Shown in pieces: positions 1 through 9,589 of a stretch of 64,000 nucleotides of DNA; the stretch's first letter is position 1, and each line of letters opens with the position of its first letter. The stretch covers positions 62,001 to 126,000 of the forward strand of contig JAXDFZ010000008.1 in the NCBI GenBank assembly GCA_034665305.1, given 5' to 3'. A program made the position numbers and the translations under genes. Origin of the DNA: DASXRU01 sp034665305 (GTDB lineage: Bacteria; Acidobacteriota; Blastocatellia; Pyrinomonadales; Pyrinomonadaceae). Under the pieces are notes generated by a model. The model ran no database searches, was not told where the DNA came from, and saw only the letters and a list, made by a program, of their open reading frames with translations.

Positions 1-1
1 G

Positions 2-1756
2 GTCGCGGCAATTGCTTCGTTGCTGGTTTCGGAAGACAGCGAAGCGGAAGATAACCGGGACGGATTGGAAGCAGGCCAGCAGCTAAGTCATTACCGCATG
101 CTCAAGAAGCTCGGGGCCGGCGGAATGGGTGAGGTCTATCTGGCGCAGGACACGCGGCTCGATCGCACGGTCGCGCTAAAGATACTGCATGGGGACGTCG
201 CTTCCGATAAACGCAGAATGCAGCGCTTCAAGCAGGAAGCAAAACTCGCTTCCTCGCTCAACCAGCCGAACATCCTGACGATCTTTGAGTTTGGCGATAC
301 TGATTCGCTGCATTTTATTGCCAGCGAGTATGTCGATGGGGCGACGCTGCGGGAACATCTCAGCGGCGGTCAACTCAAGCTAACGGAGATGATCGACATC
401 GCCGCTCAAGTGATTGCAGCCCTCGACGCCGCGCACGAAGCGAAGATTGTGCATCGGGACATCAAGCCCGAAAACATCATGGTACGCCGCCGTGACCGAG
501 TGGTTAAGGTGCTGGACTTTGGCTTGGCGAAACTGTCAGAACCTCTCTCGGTGGCGGGCGGCCAAACTGATACCGAAGCGAAAACGGAGACATTGGTAAA
601 GACCATGCCTGGGACTGTGTTGGGCACCATCAGCTACATGTCTCCCGAACAGGCGCAGGGATTGCGCGTGGATGAGCGGACCGATCTGTGGAGCACCGGC
701 GTCGTTATCTATGAGATGGTGGCCGGGCATGTCCCCTTCGCCGGCGTGACAAAGAGCCATACGATCGTGGACATTCTCGAGAAAGAACCTGCGTTGCTCG
801 AGAGCTTTGGCCCGGGCAAAGTGCCACCTGAGTTGGAAAGAATCGTGAGTAAGGCGCTGGCGAAGAAGACTGATGAACGGTATCAGACAGCCAGGGACAT
901 GCTGATCGATCTGCGAAATCTGAAGAGGCGTTTGGAACTAGACGCGGAGATGCAACGGTCGGCCTCGCCTGATCAGCCAAACCTTACGGGCGCGACGGGC
1001 GCAGCTGTTATTGCAAGCACCGGGTCGATTGCTTCACAAACGGAAGCTGTTGCGCCGCACGAGCGGGATAGTCCACCTCGCCAAAAGGTGGTTGCCGCGA
1101 TTGCCCTGGCACTTGTTCTAGTCATAAGTCTGATCGTTGCCGCTGCGTGGTCACGCCGGCGGTCGGCCGTCATGACTCCGGTGTCGGATGCAGTGGTTGT
1201 TCCTGAACGCGAGCTGAGTTACTGGATGACAGTGCAGAAATATAAAAGCGAGCGTTCCTTCGGCGAACCGTTCAGACTTGCCGGCGAGATAAACTTCGAG
1301 AAGGACTATCGCCTTAGGTTGAATGTCGGTAGCGCGCAATCCGGCTACCTTTACATTCTGAACCAGGGACCCGCCAACACTGAGGGGGCAAACTCTTTGG
1401 TAGTACTGTTTCCGTCGCCGACGGCCAATGATGGTTTATCTAAACTGGCCGATAACCAGCGCATCGAGATTCCGGAAACAAGCTGGATTAAATTTGACGC
1501 CGAACAGGGAACGGAAAAACTCTGGCTGGTGTTTAGCGCGACTGCCGTACCGGAGCTGGAAGCGGTAAAACAATTCGTGAATAAGAAGGACCAGGGGCTG
1601 ATTAGTGATGCTGTTTTGAACGCGCGAGTCCTGGAGTTCTTAAGAGCAAACTCCGGAACAAAGGCTACGCTCGAAAAAGACGACGAGCTAAAGCAGACGA
1701 CTCTTAAAATCCCTGGAGCCGTTCTGGTCCACGCCATCAAACTTGAGCATCACTGA
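2..1756 (+). CDS. Membrane Ser/Thr protein kinase with C-terminal DUF4384-like domain (5' end outside window)
   Basis: Hanks-type kinase. Counting from the TTG at 20, the glycine loop GAGGMG is at ~32-37, the ATP lysine in VALKIL at 54, HRDIKPEN with Asp147, DFG with Asp167 and the SPEQ activation-segment end at ~208-211. A hydrophobic stretch at ~357-377 is a single membrane segment. Residues ~400-578 resemble DUF4384 (core GYLYILNQG), which would lie outside the membrane. The frame stays open from the TTG to base 2, and family members usually carry more residues before the glycine loop, so the gene probably starts before the window. It likely couples an outside signal to cytoplasmic phosphorylation. 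A DUF4384-like fold recurs in the exported protein at 9590, which suggests a link. Kinase call is firm; ligand and targets are unknown. Confidence 0.93.
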   Translation, partial: VAAIASLLVSEDSEAEDNRDGLEAGQQLSHYRMLKKLGAGGMGEVYLAQDTRLDRTVALKILHGDVASDKRRMQRFKQEAKLASSLNQPNILTIFEFGDTDSLHFIASEYVDGATLREHLSGGQLKLTEMIDIAAQVIAALDAAHEAKIVHRDIKPENIMVRRRDRVVKVLDFGLAKLSEPLSVAGGQTDTEAKTETLVKTMPGTVLGTISYMSPEQAQGLRVDERTDLWSTGVVIYEMVAGHVPFAGVTKSHTIVDILEKEPALLESFGPGKVPPELERIVSKALAKKTDERYQTARDMLIDLRNLKRRLELDAEMQRSASPDQPNLTGATGAAVIASTGSIASQTEAVAPHERDSPPRQKVVAAIALALVLVISLIVAAAWSRRRSAVMTPVSDAVVVPERELSYWMTVQKYKSERSFGEPFRLAGEINFEKDYRLRLNVGSAQSGYLYILNQGPANTEGANSLVVLFPSPTANDGLSKLADNQRIEIPETSWIKFDAEQGTEKLWLVFSATAVPELEAVKQFVNKKDQGLISDAVLNARVLEFLRANSGTKATLEKDDELKQTTLKIPGAVLVHAIKLEHH

Positions 1757-2174
1757 GGTCAACTCCCTGCGGTGCCGCGCCGCTTTCGCCAACGATTTGG
1801 TTGGAAATCTAGCATTCAGGGAACAACGGCCCGGGCGCGGCCGGCCGCCGCACTCCAGGCCATGAGCGCTGAGTAACTCTGAAGTGTTTGACCTGGGCTT
1901 TACTCAGGAATATTATGGCGCCCATTCAAGCGACGTTTTGCTTGTCTTTCCCGCGAGCCCGGCCTCGGTATCTTTTACTGACCTTTCGCTACCCTGGTGG
2001 TTTTCCACCGGAATTCTCGCGTTAACGGGTAGAGGAGGGGACCAAGTACTTTCCGGCAATTTATTGCACAGTCAGCATTCCCCAGGATGGCGCTGGGCCG
2101 ATTGCTTCGGACCCGGCCGCGAGCTTTAGTTTGACCGAAGGATTTTAGAAACGATCTTAGAAAGAGGAGAAAAA
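1757..2174. other. Intergenic gap with a half repeat
   Basis: No convincing gene. An 81-codon frame at 1884 lacks a ribosome site and family features. Around 1833-1860 a GC-rich stretch containing ggccgccgcactcca matches one arm of the inverted repeat at 10569-10680, so it is probably a degenerate half copy. The ribosome site of the next gene (aaagaggag) is at its right end. Confidence 0.5.
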
Positions 2175-2582
2175 ATGGCAAAACACACCAGGACAGTTGC
2201 TGTGAAGAATGGCAAGGTCTTAATGGCCACCGGGACACTGATAGTGGACGTTATTCCGGGTTCCATAAACACAGGCGTCTTTATCCCAATGGGGCCGTTG
2301 GGAAACGATATTCCTCTCGTCAACCCCGTTTGGAATGAGCAGACAGGCCAGACTGTGAATTTTCATTTCCGGCTCGACAAAGCTAATGGTGAGTTTCCGG
2401 CGGGCTCCTACCACTTCAATGGTGTCCAGACGCCCGACGGTATGCCGCACGGAACCGTCCTCTGGCCAGGTAAGAGCCATGGTGTCGAGGAACTTGATGT
2501 ATGGCAATCAAGCGCGACGCAAGGCGAGCCTAAAGCGAAGGCCACAGCGAATGGCGAGGCGAAGGGCAAGGGAAGTTACTAG
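2175..2582 (+). CDS. Small protein of unknown function, 135 aa
   Basis: I do not recognise this family. The start ATG is preceded by a good ribosome site (aaagaggag), which supports a real gene. The protein has no signal peptide or membrane segment. The first ~110 residues alternate hydrophobic and polar positions as in a beta-rich fold (VIPGSINTGVFIPMG, TVNFHFRLDKANG, GSYHFNGVQTPDG). The tail from ~112 is low-complexity, rich in Lys, Ala, Glu and Gly, and likely disordered. It stands alone between the kinase and the first CHAT gene, followed by a terminator-like hairpin at 2660. Function unknown. Confidence 0.6.
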   Translation: MAKHTRTVAVKNGKVLMATGTLIVDVIPGSINTGVFIPMGPLGNDIPLVNPVWNEQTGQTVNFHFRLDKANGEFPAGSYHFNGVQTPDGMPHGTVLWPGKSHGVEELDVWQSSATQGEPKAKATANGEAKGKGSY

Positions 2583-2659
2583 CAAGACGCGCGACGTCAC
2601 TTCTCGATGTGTTCGGTCAGCTGTCGCTATCTGACTGATCTACTATGCCCAGGTTCTTG

Positions 2660-2689
2660 GTAGCCGCTGCCGGCCGTAGCAGCGGCTAC
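2660..2689. terminator. Strong hairpin, possible terminator of the 135-aa gene
   Basis: A perfect 11-bp stem (gtagccgctgc / gcagcggctac) closes an 8-base loop, 78 bp after the stop codon at 2582. No long T run follows, so it may be an RNA-stabilising hairpin or a repeat and not a classical rho-independent terminator. Confidence 0.45.
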
Positions 2690-2754
2690 TTGCCATCCGT
2701 ATTTAGACTAACTTTTCGGTTGCCGAAATCTAACGGCGGCGTCTTTGGAACCCC

Positions 2755-5700
2755 ATGTCTTCGAGACTATCCATCCGCAATCGTTTCGATTTGAGGCTGC
2801 CGGTCGCGAAATCTTATTCCGCGACAGGGTACGACGGTAGGAGGTCCGCTATCCGCCCGGCGCGAGCTGCGCTGTTGTTGGTATCTGTCCTGCTCACGAT
2901 TAGCAACTCTTCCTACGCGCGAGCGACTACCCCATTCCCCGGGACCGCCTCTAAGAGTCCTTATGTCGGACAATCCACAAAAGAGCCACCTAAAGACAGC
3001 TCGTCGCAGGATCTCGGCGTCGTTGAAGTGGGCTATGTGACGGAGAGACAATTGAAAGGTGGCGAGAGTCATTCCTTTCACATACAACTCGCTGCCGGAC
3101 AGTTCTTGCACGCAGTAGTAGATCAACGAGGGATCGATGTGGTGGTCACTTTGGTTGGGCCCGCCGGTAAGCCACTCCTTAAAGTAGATAATCCGAACTC
3201 AAATCATGGGCCGGAACCGCTGGTCGTCATAGCCGAGACTTCAGGCGACTTTCGGATCGACGTGAGCGCGCCCAACCAGAATGCCCGGCCCGGAAACTAT
3301 GGAATTAAGATCGTAGTCGTACGAGCGGCGACAAAGAGAGATATGGAATACATCGCCGCCGATCGAGCATTTGCGCAGGGAAGCTCGTTACGGGTACAGC
3401 GAACGGCGGCATCCGGCTGGGGCGCGATCGAGGCATACAAGCAAGCTTTACCGTTTTTTCAATCCGCGGGGGATCCATACTGGCAGGCCCTCACGCTGCG
3501 GATGGTTGCTGTTGTTTATGGCCGGCTGGGCGAATTTCCAAAGGCTGTGGAGTATTACCAGCAGGCGTTGCCGCTCTTTAGAGTCGCCGGCGATAAATAC
3601 CAGGAAAGCAGTGCGCTGATTGGAATTGGCGGCGCCCATGAAGTGCTCGGAAACACGCCAAAGGCGCTGGCATTCTATCGTCAGGCACTCCTGGTAACGC
3701 CGAAAGGAGAAGAGCCAGCGCTGGAAGGAGCCATACTCAGTAACATTGGAAAAATTTATTACGACCTTTCGGATTGGCAGATGGCGCTGGAGTATTACCA
3801 CCAGGCTCTTTCACGTTTTCGTGCCATCGGCGAAAAGCGCGGAGCGGCCATCACTCTGAGCAATATCGGCGTGGCCTATTCATCGCTGGGCGAGCGAGAA
3901 AAGAGTTTGGATTACTACCGCGAGGCGCTGTCACTGCAGCATGGTATTGGCGACAAGGCCAAAGAGGCCGAAACATTGACCAATATGGGCTTCACATACG
4001 CAGGTTTAGGACAGGTACCACAGGCTTTGGAGGCATATGCTCAGGCATTGCCGCTCCGCAAAGCGGCGGGAGATCGTCTGGGAGAAGCTACCACGCTTGA
4101 TTATATGGGCATGGCTTATTCTTCGCTGGGTGAACAGGACAAGGCGCTGAATTATCATCAACAGGCGCTCGAACTCGGGCGCGCCGTCGGCGACCAGCGG
4201 GGTGAAGCCCGCACGCTCAGCAACCTTGGTTACCTCTATGCGGCGTCCGGTCAGTGGGAGAAGAGTGCTGAGTATTACAATCAAGCACTCGCAGGCTTTC
4301 GCCGCGTTGGCGACCGCCAAAGCGAGGCGAGCGCTCTTTACGGCCTCGCCCGCACGGAACGTAATAATGGCAACCTCGCCGGCTCGCGTGAGCACCTCGA
4401 GGCGGCCCTTTCGCTATTTGAAGATGTTCGTGTTAATGCCGGCGCCGGCCAGTTGCGTGCCTCTTACCTCGCGTCAAAACAGGATGCCTACCAGTTCTAT
4501 ATCGGGCTGCTGATGGAGTTACATCGGCGCGATCCCACCAAAGGTCACGATGCCATCGCGCTGCAGACGAGCGAACGCGCCCGCGCCCGCAGTTTGTTAG
4601 ACATGCTTGGCGAGGCCCACGTCGACATTCGCCAGGGTGTCGATGCGGAGTTGCTGGAACGGGAACGCAATCTTAAACAGCAACTCAGTGCCCAGGCGCA
4701 GCGCCAGATCCGGCTACTGGGCCAGAAAACGAGCCAGGACCAGTTAGTTCAATTGAACAAGGATCTGGGCGCGCTCGAAGATGAATACCAGCAGGTGCAA
4801 GCGCAGTTAAGGAAGAAGAGTCCGGGGTATGCTTCCCTGACTCAGCCGCGACCCCTGGACCTGAAGGAAATTCAGAATCAGTTGGAACCGGGCACACTGC
4901 TGCTCGAGTATTCGCTTGGCGAGGACCGCAGTTATGTCTGGGCGATAACTCAAACTTCGCTGAAGACTTTCGAGTTGCCAAAGCGAGAACAGATCGAGAA
5001 GGCCGCGCGCCAGGTTTACGGTTTGCTGACGGCCCGAAGTCAATTCAAGGGTGGTGAGAGCCCCCAGGTGAAGGAACAGCGAATTGCGCAAACAGATTCC
5101 CAGTTGCCGAATGCCATTGAAGAGCTCAGCAAGCTAGTGCTCGGGCCGATTGGTTCTGAACTTGGGTCCGCAAGGCTGGTAATAGTCCCCGACGGAGCTT
5201 TGCAATATGTGCCCTTCTCCGTTTTATCAGTGGTCAGTGATCAGAGGTCAGTTTCACCATCGGCAAGCGCAAGCGACCACCAACCCCTGATCCAGGAACA
5301 CGAGATAGTCTCTTTACCCTCGGCGTCGGCATTAGCCATACAACGGCAGGGACTCTTGAATCGCAAGCCGGCGCCGAATAACGTCGCGGTTATCGCAGAT
5401 CCTGTCTTCTCCGCAGACGATGAACGTGTGGGTGCACGAGCAAGGGTCACTGGCGCAAGTGCATCACCGGGCGATGGTTCAACGACCACACGAATCATCG
5501 AACATCTCGCCAACGACTCAGGCCTGGTGATTCGCCGTTTGAAGTTCACTCGTCAGGAAGCCGACCGGATCCTTGCCGAAGCGCCGCGGTCGAAAAATCT
5601 CCGGTCCATTGATTTCAAGGCGAGCCGTGGCACGGCTACTGGTGGCGAATTGAGCAAGTATCGCTATGTTCACTTCGCCACGCATGGATATATCGACAGC

Positions 5701-6108
5701 GAGCGTTCCAACTTGTCGGCAATAGTCCTTTCCTTAGTCGATGCGCAGGGCCAACCGCAGGATGGCTTCTTGCGGGTAATGGATATCTACAATCTTAACC
5801 TGCCGGCGGAGTTGGTCGTGCTCAGCGCCTGCGAAACAGGACTGGGGAAAGAGGTCAAAGGTGAAGGGCTGGTCGGCCTAACGCAGGGATTCATGTACGC
5901 GGGAGCGCGCCGCGTCGTCGTCAGTCTTTGGAATGTCAACGATAAGGCTACAGCGGATCTGATGGCCCGCTTTTACCGGGGTATGCTCCGAGAAAACAAG
6001 ACTCCGGCGGCGGCCCTGCGCGCCGCGCAGATGGAGATGTCGCAGCAAAAGCAGTGGCAGTCGCCTTATTACTGGGCCGCGTTTACCCTGCAGGGCGAGT
6101 GGCGCTGA
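2755..6108 (+). CDS. Exported TPR-CHAT protease-like protein, 1117 aa (paralogue 1)
   Basis: Order of parts: basic N-terminus with a hydrophobic export or anchor segment at ~38-55; a PPC-like beta domain at ~90-190; TPR repeats from ~225 to ~560; a linker rich in Gln and Lys, probably coiled coil; and a C-terminal CHAT domain (caspase-like, clan CD) at ~790-1117. The catalytic pair is visible: His977 in HFATHG and Cys1026 in LSACETG. CHAT proteins are often proteases activated by partner sensing; here the TPRs would bind the partner. The hydrophobic N-terminus suggests action outside the cytoplasm. A close paralogue follows at 6193 with the same architecture. The CHAT loop at ~825-846 is encoded by a period-7 repeat (see 5227-5293). 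The first ATG has only a weak ribosome site. Confidence 0.9.
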   Translation: MSSRLSIRNRFDLRLPVAKSYSATGYDGRRSAIRPARAALLLVSVLLTISNSSYARATTPFPGTASKSPYVGQSTKEPPKDSSSQDLGVVEVGYVTERQLKGGESHSFHIQLAAGQFLHAVVDQRGIDVVVTLVGPAGKPLLKVDNPNSNHGPEPLVVIAETSGDFRIDVSAPNQNARPGNYGIKIVVVRAATKRDMEYIAADRAFAQGSSLRVQRTAASGWGAIEAYKQALPFFQSAGDPYWQALTLRMVAVVYGRLGEFPKAVEYYQQALPLFRVAGDKYQESSALIGIGGAHEVLGNTPKALAFYRQALLVTPKGEEPALEGAILSNIGKIYYDLSDWQMALEYYHQALSRFRAIGEKRGAAITLSNIGVAYSSLGEREKSLDYYREALSLQHGIGDKAKEAETLTNMGFTYAGLGQVPQALEAYAQALPLRKAAGDRLGEATTLDYMGMAYSSLGEQDKALNYHQQALELGRAVGDQRGEARTLSNLGYLYAASGQWEKSAEYYNQALAGFRRVGDRQSEASALYGLARTERNNGNLAGSREHLEAALSLFEDVRVNAGAGQLRASYLASKQDAYQFYIGLLMELHRRDPTKGHDAIALQTSERARARSLLDMLGEAHVDIRQGVDAELLERERNLKQQLSAQAQRQIRLLGQKTSQDQLVQLNKDLGALEDEYQQVQAQLRKKSPGYASLTQPRPLDLKEIQNQLEPGTLLLEYSLGEDRSYVWAITQTSLKTFELPKREQIEKAARQVYGLLTARSQFKGGESPQVKEQRIAQTDSQLPNAIEELSKLVLGPIGSELGSARLVIVPDGALQYVPFSVLSVVSDQRSVSPSASASDHQPLIQEHEIVSLPSASALAIQRQGLLNRKPAPNNVAVIADPVFSADDERVGARARVTGASASPGDGSTTTRIIEHLANDSGLVIRRLKFTRQEADRILAEAPRSKNLRSIDFKASRGTATGGELSKYRYVHFATHGYIDSERSNLSAIVLSLVDAQGQPQDGFLRVMDIYNLNLPAELVVLSACETGLGKEVKGEGLVGLTQGFMYAGARRVVVSLWNVNDKATADLMARFYRGMLRENKTPAAALRAAQMEMSQQKQWQSPYYWAAFTLQGEWR
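5227..5293 (+). repeat. Period-7 repeat inside the first CHAT gene
   Basis: Four 7-base units (tcagtgg, tcagtga, tcagagg, tcagttt) occupy 5227-5254, followed by ~20 bp and a degenerate complementary arm around 5272-5293. The segment is read in frame as VVSDQRSVSP and onward. The paralogue has a different 7-base array at the same protein position (8495-8565). Confidence 0.7.
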
Positions 6109-6192
6109 CCACTAGGCTTGGACTGTTCGACGCGGTTGGCACTTGAGCGGATAGCGTTAACAACTCGCCCCCGATTGAATGGGGAACCCGGA

Positions 6193-9100
6193 ATGTCGGT
6201 CGGACTGAATAGGATGCTGAGTAGGCGATTCTCGTTGCTGCTGCTGACTCTCGGTTTGTCGTGCGTCTTCGCACACGCCCAGGTCACGCCGCAACCGCTG
6301 ACGCTTGCCCCCGGCCAATTGGTCGAGGGCCGTATTTCCGGCGGCCAGTCGCACACCTATCAGATCACACTTCAGGCGGGACAGTTCATGCGCGTCGTGT
6401 TGGAGCAGAAAGCCATTGACGTGGCGCTGGTGCTCGCGGCCCCTGACGGTACGCAGGTCGAAACAAACCTTGCTCCGGTTGGCGGACTGGAGTCGCTCTC
6501 TGAAGAGGCAACGGCGAGCGGGAATTATCGGCTAACGGTACGTGCCGACAGCTCAGCCACGCTCGCCGGGTCCTACCAGGTGCGGCTGGATGTTAAGGCG
6601 GCGGCCACGGCGCAGGAGAGGCAGCGCATTGCGGCCGAGCGCTGGATGCTCGAAGCCAGGGAGTTGCGAAAGCAGCCTGAGCAGGCGATTGACAAGCTGG
6701 AACAAGCGCTCTCGGTGTGGCGCGAACTGGGCGATCAATACTGGGCCGCCCGATCTCTTTACAACATCGGATTTAACTATTCCTATCTGAGCCGTTCCGA
6801 GAAAGCGATTGAATATTACGAGCAGGCGCTGACGACCTATCGTGAGGTGAAAAACCGAGCCGGTCAGGGAGTCACGCTCGCGGCCACCGGTAGTGCCTAT
6901 AGCAGGCTGGGCCGTTACGAAAAGGTGATTGAGTTTGACGAGCAGGCGTTGGCAATCCATCGGGAGGTGAAGGATCGCGACCGGGAAGGAGGCGCACTCG
7001 GCAATCTGGGCAATGCCTATAACAATCTGGGCCGTTACGAGAAGGCGATTGAGTTTTACGAGCAGGCGCTGGCCATCCATCGTGAGATGAAGGATCGCGC
7101 CGGGGAAGGAGTCGTACTCGGCAATCTGGGCAATGCCTATCACCGTCTCAGCCGTTATGAGAAAGCGATTGAGTTTTACGAGCAGGCGCTGGCAATCAGT
7201 CGTGAGGTGAAGGATCGCGAGGGCGAAGGAGTCATACTCGGTTATCTGGGCGATGTCCATAACGACCTGGGCCGTTACGAGAAGGCGATTGAGTTTGACG
7301 AGCAGGCGCTGGCAATCACTCGTGAGGTGAAGGCTCGCTTTTGGGAAGCAGCCACGCTCAACCATCTGGGCCTTGTTTATAACGGTCTGCGACAACCCGC
7401 GAAAGCTATGATCTTTTACGAGCAGGCGCTGGCCCTCGCTCGTGAGATCAAGCATAGCTGGGAAGAATTCAGATCGCTCAACGGACTGGGTTCCCTCTAC
7501 CGCGCCCAGACTCAGTATGAGAAGGCCTTACCACTTTATGAACAGGCCCTCGCCATTGCGCGACGGTATAACGAGCGACAAAACGAGGCCGACGTCCTTT
7601 ACAACCTGGCCCTTGTCGAACGCGGCCGCGGCAATCTCCCAGCGGCACGCTCCTACGTCGAGCAGAGCTTGACGATGGCCGAGTCTCTGCGCGGCCAAGT
7701 TGTCAGCTCGGAATCGCGTTCCTCGTTTCTGGCGAACGCGCAGAGTTCCTACCAGCTTTACATTGATGTGTTGATGCGCCAGCACAAAGCGGAGCCGACC
7801 AAAGGCTTCGATGCCCTCGCCGTCGAGACCAGCGAACGCCAGCGTGCCCGCAGCCTGCTCGACCTGCTCACCGAAGCCCGCGCTGACGTGCGGCAGGGCG
7901 TGGACCCGACGCTGATTGAACGCGAGCGCAGCCTGGGCAAACAGCTTAACGACATGGCGCAGCGCCTGACGCAGGCCAACAAACCCGAAGAGGTCGCTGC
8001 CCTGAAGCAGGAAATCAGCCAGCTCGAAAACGACTACGAACGCGCGCAGGCCGACATCCGCAAAGCCAGCCCGCACTACGCCGCGCTCGTCCAACCGCAG
8101 CCGCTCAAGCTCAAAGAGATCCAGCAGCAACTCGATGCCGACACGCTGCTGCTCGAATACTCGCTCGGCGACGATCGCAGTTTTCTCTGGGCTATCACCC
8201 GGGATTCGCTGGCGAGCTACGAACTTCCAAAAGGCGAGCAGATCAAGCAGAGTGCCTTGCAGGTTTACGAACTGCTGACCTCACGCAGCACCAATAAGCG
8301 TCGCGAGTCGGCCGCGCAGAGACGGGAGCGTATTGCCCAGGCCGAAGCCGGGCTGCCCGCAGCCGCACAATCCCTGAGTCAGACTTTGCTCGCACCTGTC
8401 GCAACTCAGCTTGGGAGCAAGCGACTGGTGATCGTCGCCGACGGCGCGTTGCAATACATTCCGTTTGCGATGCTGCCTGAGCCGGCTGTCAGGGCTCAGG
8501 TGCCAGGTGCCGGTGGCGGACAGTCTGGTACCCGACACCCAATACCCGACACCCAGCCTCTGATCGTCAACCATGAAGTAATCAGTCTTCCCTCAGCATC
8601 TGCACTAGCAATTCAGCGCACTGAACTGGCAGGCCGTCAGCTAGCGCCGAAGATGCTGGCAGTGATCGCCGATCCGGTGTTTGATCGCTCCGATTCACGC
8701 TTCACGACCCCGGCCGCCGATACCGGCGATAAGACGCAGATGCAAACCATTACCGGCGACGACGCCCGCAGCCTCGAGCACCTCGCGGAGAACTCCGGCG
8801 ACAAGTCAGATGTGACAACGCTCAAATTTGTGATCCCTCGTTTGCCGTTCACCAGACAAGAGGCCATACGACTTCTCGCGCTCACGCCTAAGAATTCAAG
8901 CTTTGGCGCAATTGATTTTCAAGCGAATCGTGCGACTGTACTGAGTGGCGACCTGAGCCAATATCGCTACGTGCACTTTGCCACTCACGGCTTGCTCGAT
9001 AGCGAGCGACCGGGCCTCTCAGCGCTGGTCCTCTCTATGGTGGACGCCCAGGGCAAACCCCAGGATGGTTTCCTGCGCACCAACGATATCTACAAACTAA

Positions 9101-9411
9101 AGCTGCCGGCTGAACTAGTCGTGCTGAGCGCCTGCCAGACAGGTCTTGGTCAAGAGATCAAAGGCGAAGGCCTGGTCGGACTGACGCGCGGATTCATGTA
9201 CGCGGGCGCCGCTCGCGTCGTGGTGAGTTTGTGGAACGTGAACGACAAAGCTACCGCCGATCTAATGACAAAGTTTTACGAGAAAATGTTGCAGCAGGGC
9301 GAGCGTCCAGCCGCCGCGCTGCGGGCGGCTCAGGTAGAGATGTGGCAGCAGAAGCAGTGGCAATCGCCTTACTACTGGGCGGCTTTTACCCTGCAAGGGG
9401 AATGGAGATAG
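6193..9411 (+). CDS. Exported TPR-CHAT protease-like protein, 1072 aa (paralogue 2)
   Basis: Same plan as the preceding gene: signal peptide (LLLLTLGLSCVFAHAQ), PPC-like domain at ~35-135, TPR repeats at ~170-520, linker, and CHAT domain at ~735-1072 with His932 (HFATHG) and Cys981 (LSACQTG). I prefer the ATG at 6193 over the TTG at 6118, because it puts the signal peptide at the very N-terminus. The TPR part is a tandem array of nearly identical 40-residue units (120 bp in DNA). The last ~100 residues are almost identical to paralogue 1, which points to recent duplication or gene conversion. It lies 84 bp after paralogue 1, so co-transcription is plausible. The CHAT loop again holds a period-7 repeat. 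Confidence 0.9.
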   Translation: MSVGLNRMLSRRFSLLLLTLGLSCVFAHAQVTPQPLTLAPGQLVEGRISGGQSHTYQITLQAGQFMRVVLEQKAIDVALVLAAPDGTQVETNLAPVGGLESLSEEATASGNYRLTVRADSSATLAGSYQVRLDVKAAATAQERQRIAAERWMLEARELRKQPEQAIDKLEQALSVWRELGDQYWAARSLYNIGFNYSYLSRSEKAIEYYEQALTTYREVKNRAGQGVTLAATGSAYSRLGRYEKVIEFDEQALAIHREVKDRDREGGALGNLGNAYNNLGRYEKAIEFYEQALAIHREMKDRAGEGVVLGNLGNAYHRLSRYEKAIEFYEQALAISREVKDREGEGVILGYLGDVHNDLGRYEKAIEFDEQALAITREVKARFWEAATLNHLGLVYNGLRQPAKAMIFYEQALALAREIKHSWEEFRSLNGLGSLYRAQTQYEKALPLYEQALAIARRYNERQNEADVLYNLALVERGRGNLPAARSYVEQSLTMAESLRGQVVSSESRSSFLANAQSSYQLYIDVLMRQHKAEPTKGFDALAVETSERQRARSLLDLLTEARADVRQGVDPTLIERERSLGKQLNDMAQRLTQANKPEEVAALKQEISQLENDYERAQADIRKASPHYAALVQPQPLKLKEIQQQLDADTLLLEYSLGDDRSFLWAITRDSLASYELPKGEQIKQSALQVYELLTSRSTNKRRESAAQRRERIAQAEAGLPAAAQSLSQTLLAPVATQLGSKRLVIVADGALQYIPFAMLPEPAVRAQVPGAGGGQSGTRHPIPDTQPLIVNHEVISLPSASALAIQRTELAGRQLAPKMLAVIADPVFDRSDSRFTTPAADTGDKTQMQTITGDDARSLEHLAENSGDKSDVTTLKFVIPRLPFTRQEAIRLLALTPKNSSFGAIDFQANRATVLSGDLSQYRYVHFATHGLLDSERPGLSALVLSMVDAQGKPQDGFLRTNDIYKLKLPAELVVLSACQTGLGQEIKGEGLVGLTRGFMYAGAARVVVSLWNVNDKATADLMTKFYEKMLQQGERPAAALRAAQVEMWQQKQWQSPYYWAAFTLQGEWR
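6780..7460 (+). repeat. Tandem 120-bp repeats encoding 40-residue TPR units
   Basis: The phrase ggccgttacgagaaggcgat and its close variants recur every 120 bp (about 6790, 6910, 7030, 7150, 7270, 7390). Each unit reads roughly LGRYEKAIEFYEQALAI plus REVKDR. Such similarity at DNA level indicates recent unit amplification or conversion within the gene. Confidence 0.85.
8495..8565 (+). repeat. Period-7 repeat inside the second CHAT gene
   Basis: Units tcagggc, tcaggtg, ccaggtg, ccggtgg are followed after ~10 bp by a second arm with period-7 spacing (acccgac, acccaat, acccgac, acccagc). It is read in frame as VRAQVPGAGGG and onward, directly before the conserved QPLIVNHE segment of the CHAT domain. 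It sits at the same protein position as the array in the neighbouring paralogue. Confidence 0.7.
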
Positions 9412-9474
9412 AGAAAGAAACTCGCGGCCGCTGGTGGTTTCCGCCGCAGATTCCCGCGTTAGTAAGTGGAAGGC

Positions 9475-9564
9475 CAGAACCGCCTGCAGTAGCGGGCGGT
9501 TGAGCTTTCCGCGTAACTTACCTGATGGGGCTAGATAAACCGCCCGCTACCGCAGGCGGTTCTG
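9475..9564. repeat. Inverted repeat, 27-bp arms
   Basis: Arms 9475-9501 and 9538-9564 are complementary with one mismatch and contain accgcctgc and agcgggcggtt; the loop is 36 bp. It sits between CHAT gene 2 and the DUF4384-like gene. A related, more diverged copy frames the end of ispF (63827-63965). Confidence 0.85.
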
Positions 9565-9589
9565 ACTTAAACGCACGGAGATAGCGAAA

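Noticed and set aside
1884..2129. 81-codon plus-strand frame
   Set aside because: No ribosome site, no recognisable feature, lies in a gap with repeat remnants.
6553..7455. 300-codon open frame on the minus strand
   Set aside because: It is the antisense of the repeated TPR region of the CHAT gene; its repeats simply mirror that gene.
7528..8130. 200-codon minus-strand frame
   Set aside because: Antisense to the linker and CHAT part of paralogue 2, with biased composition that follows the sense gene.
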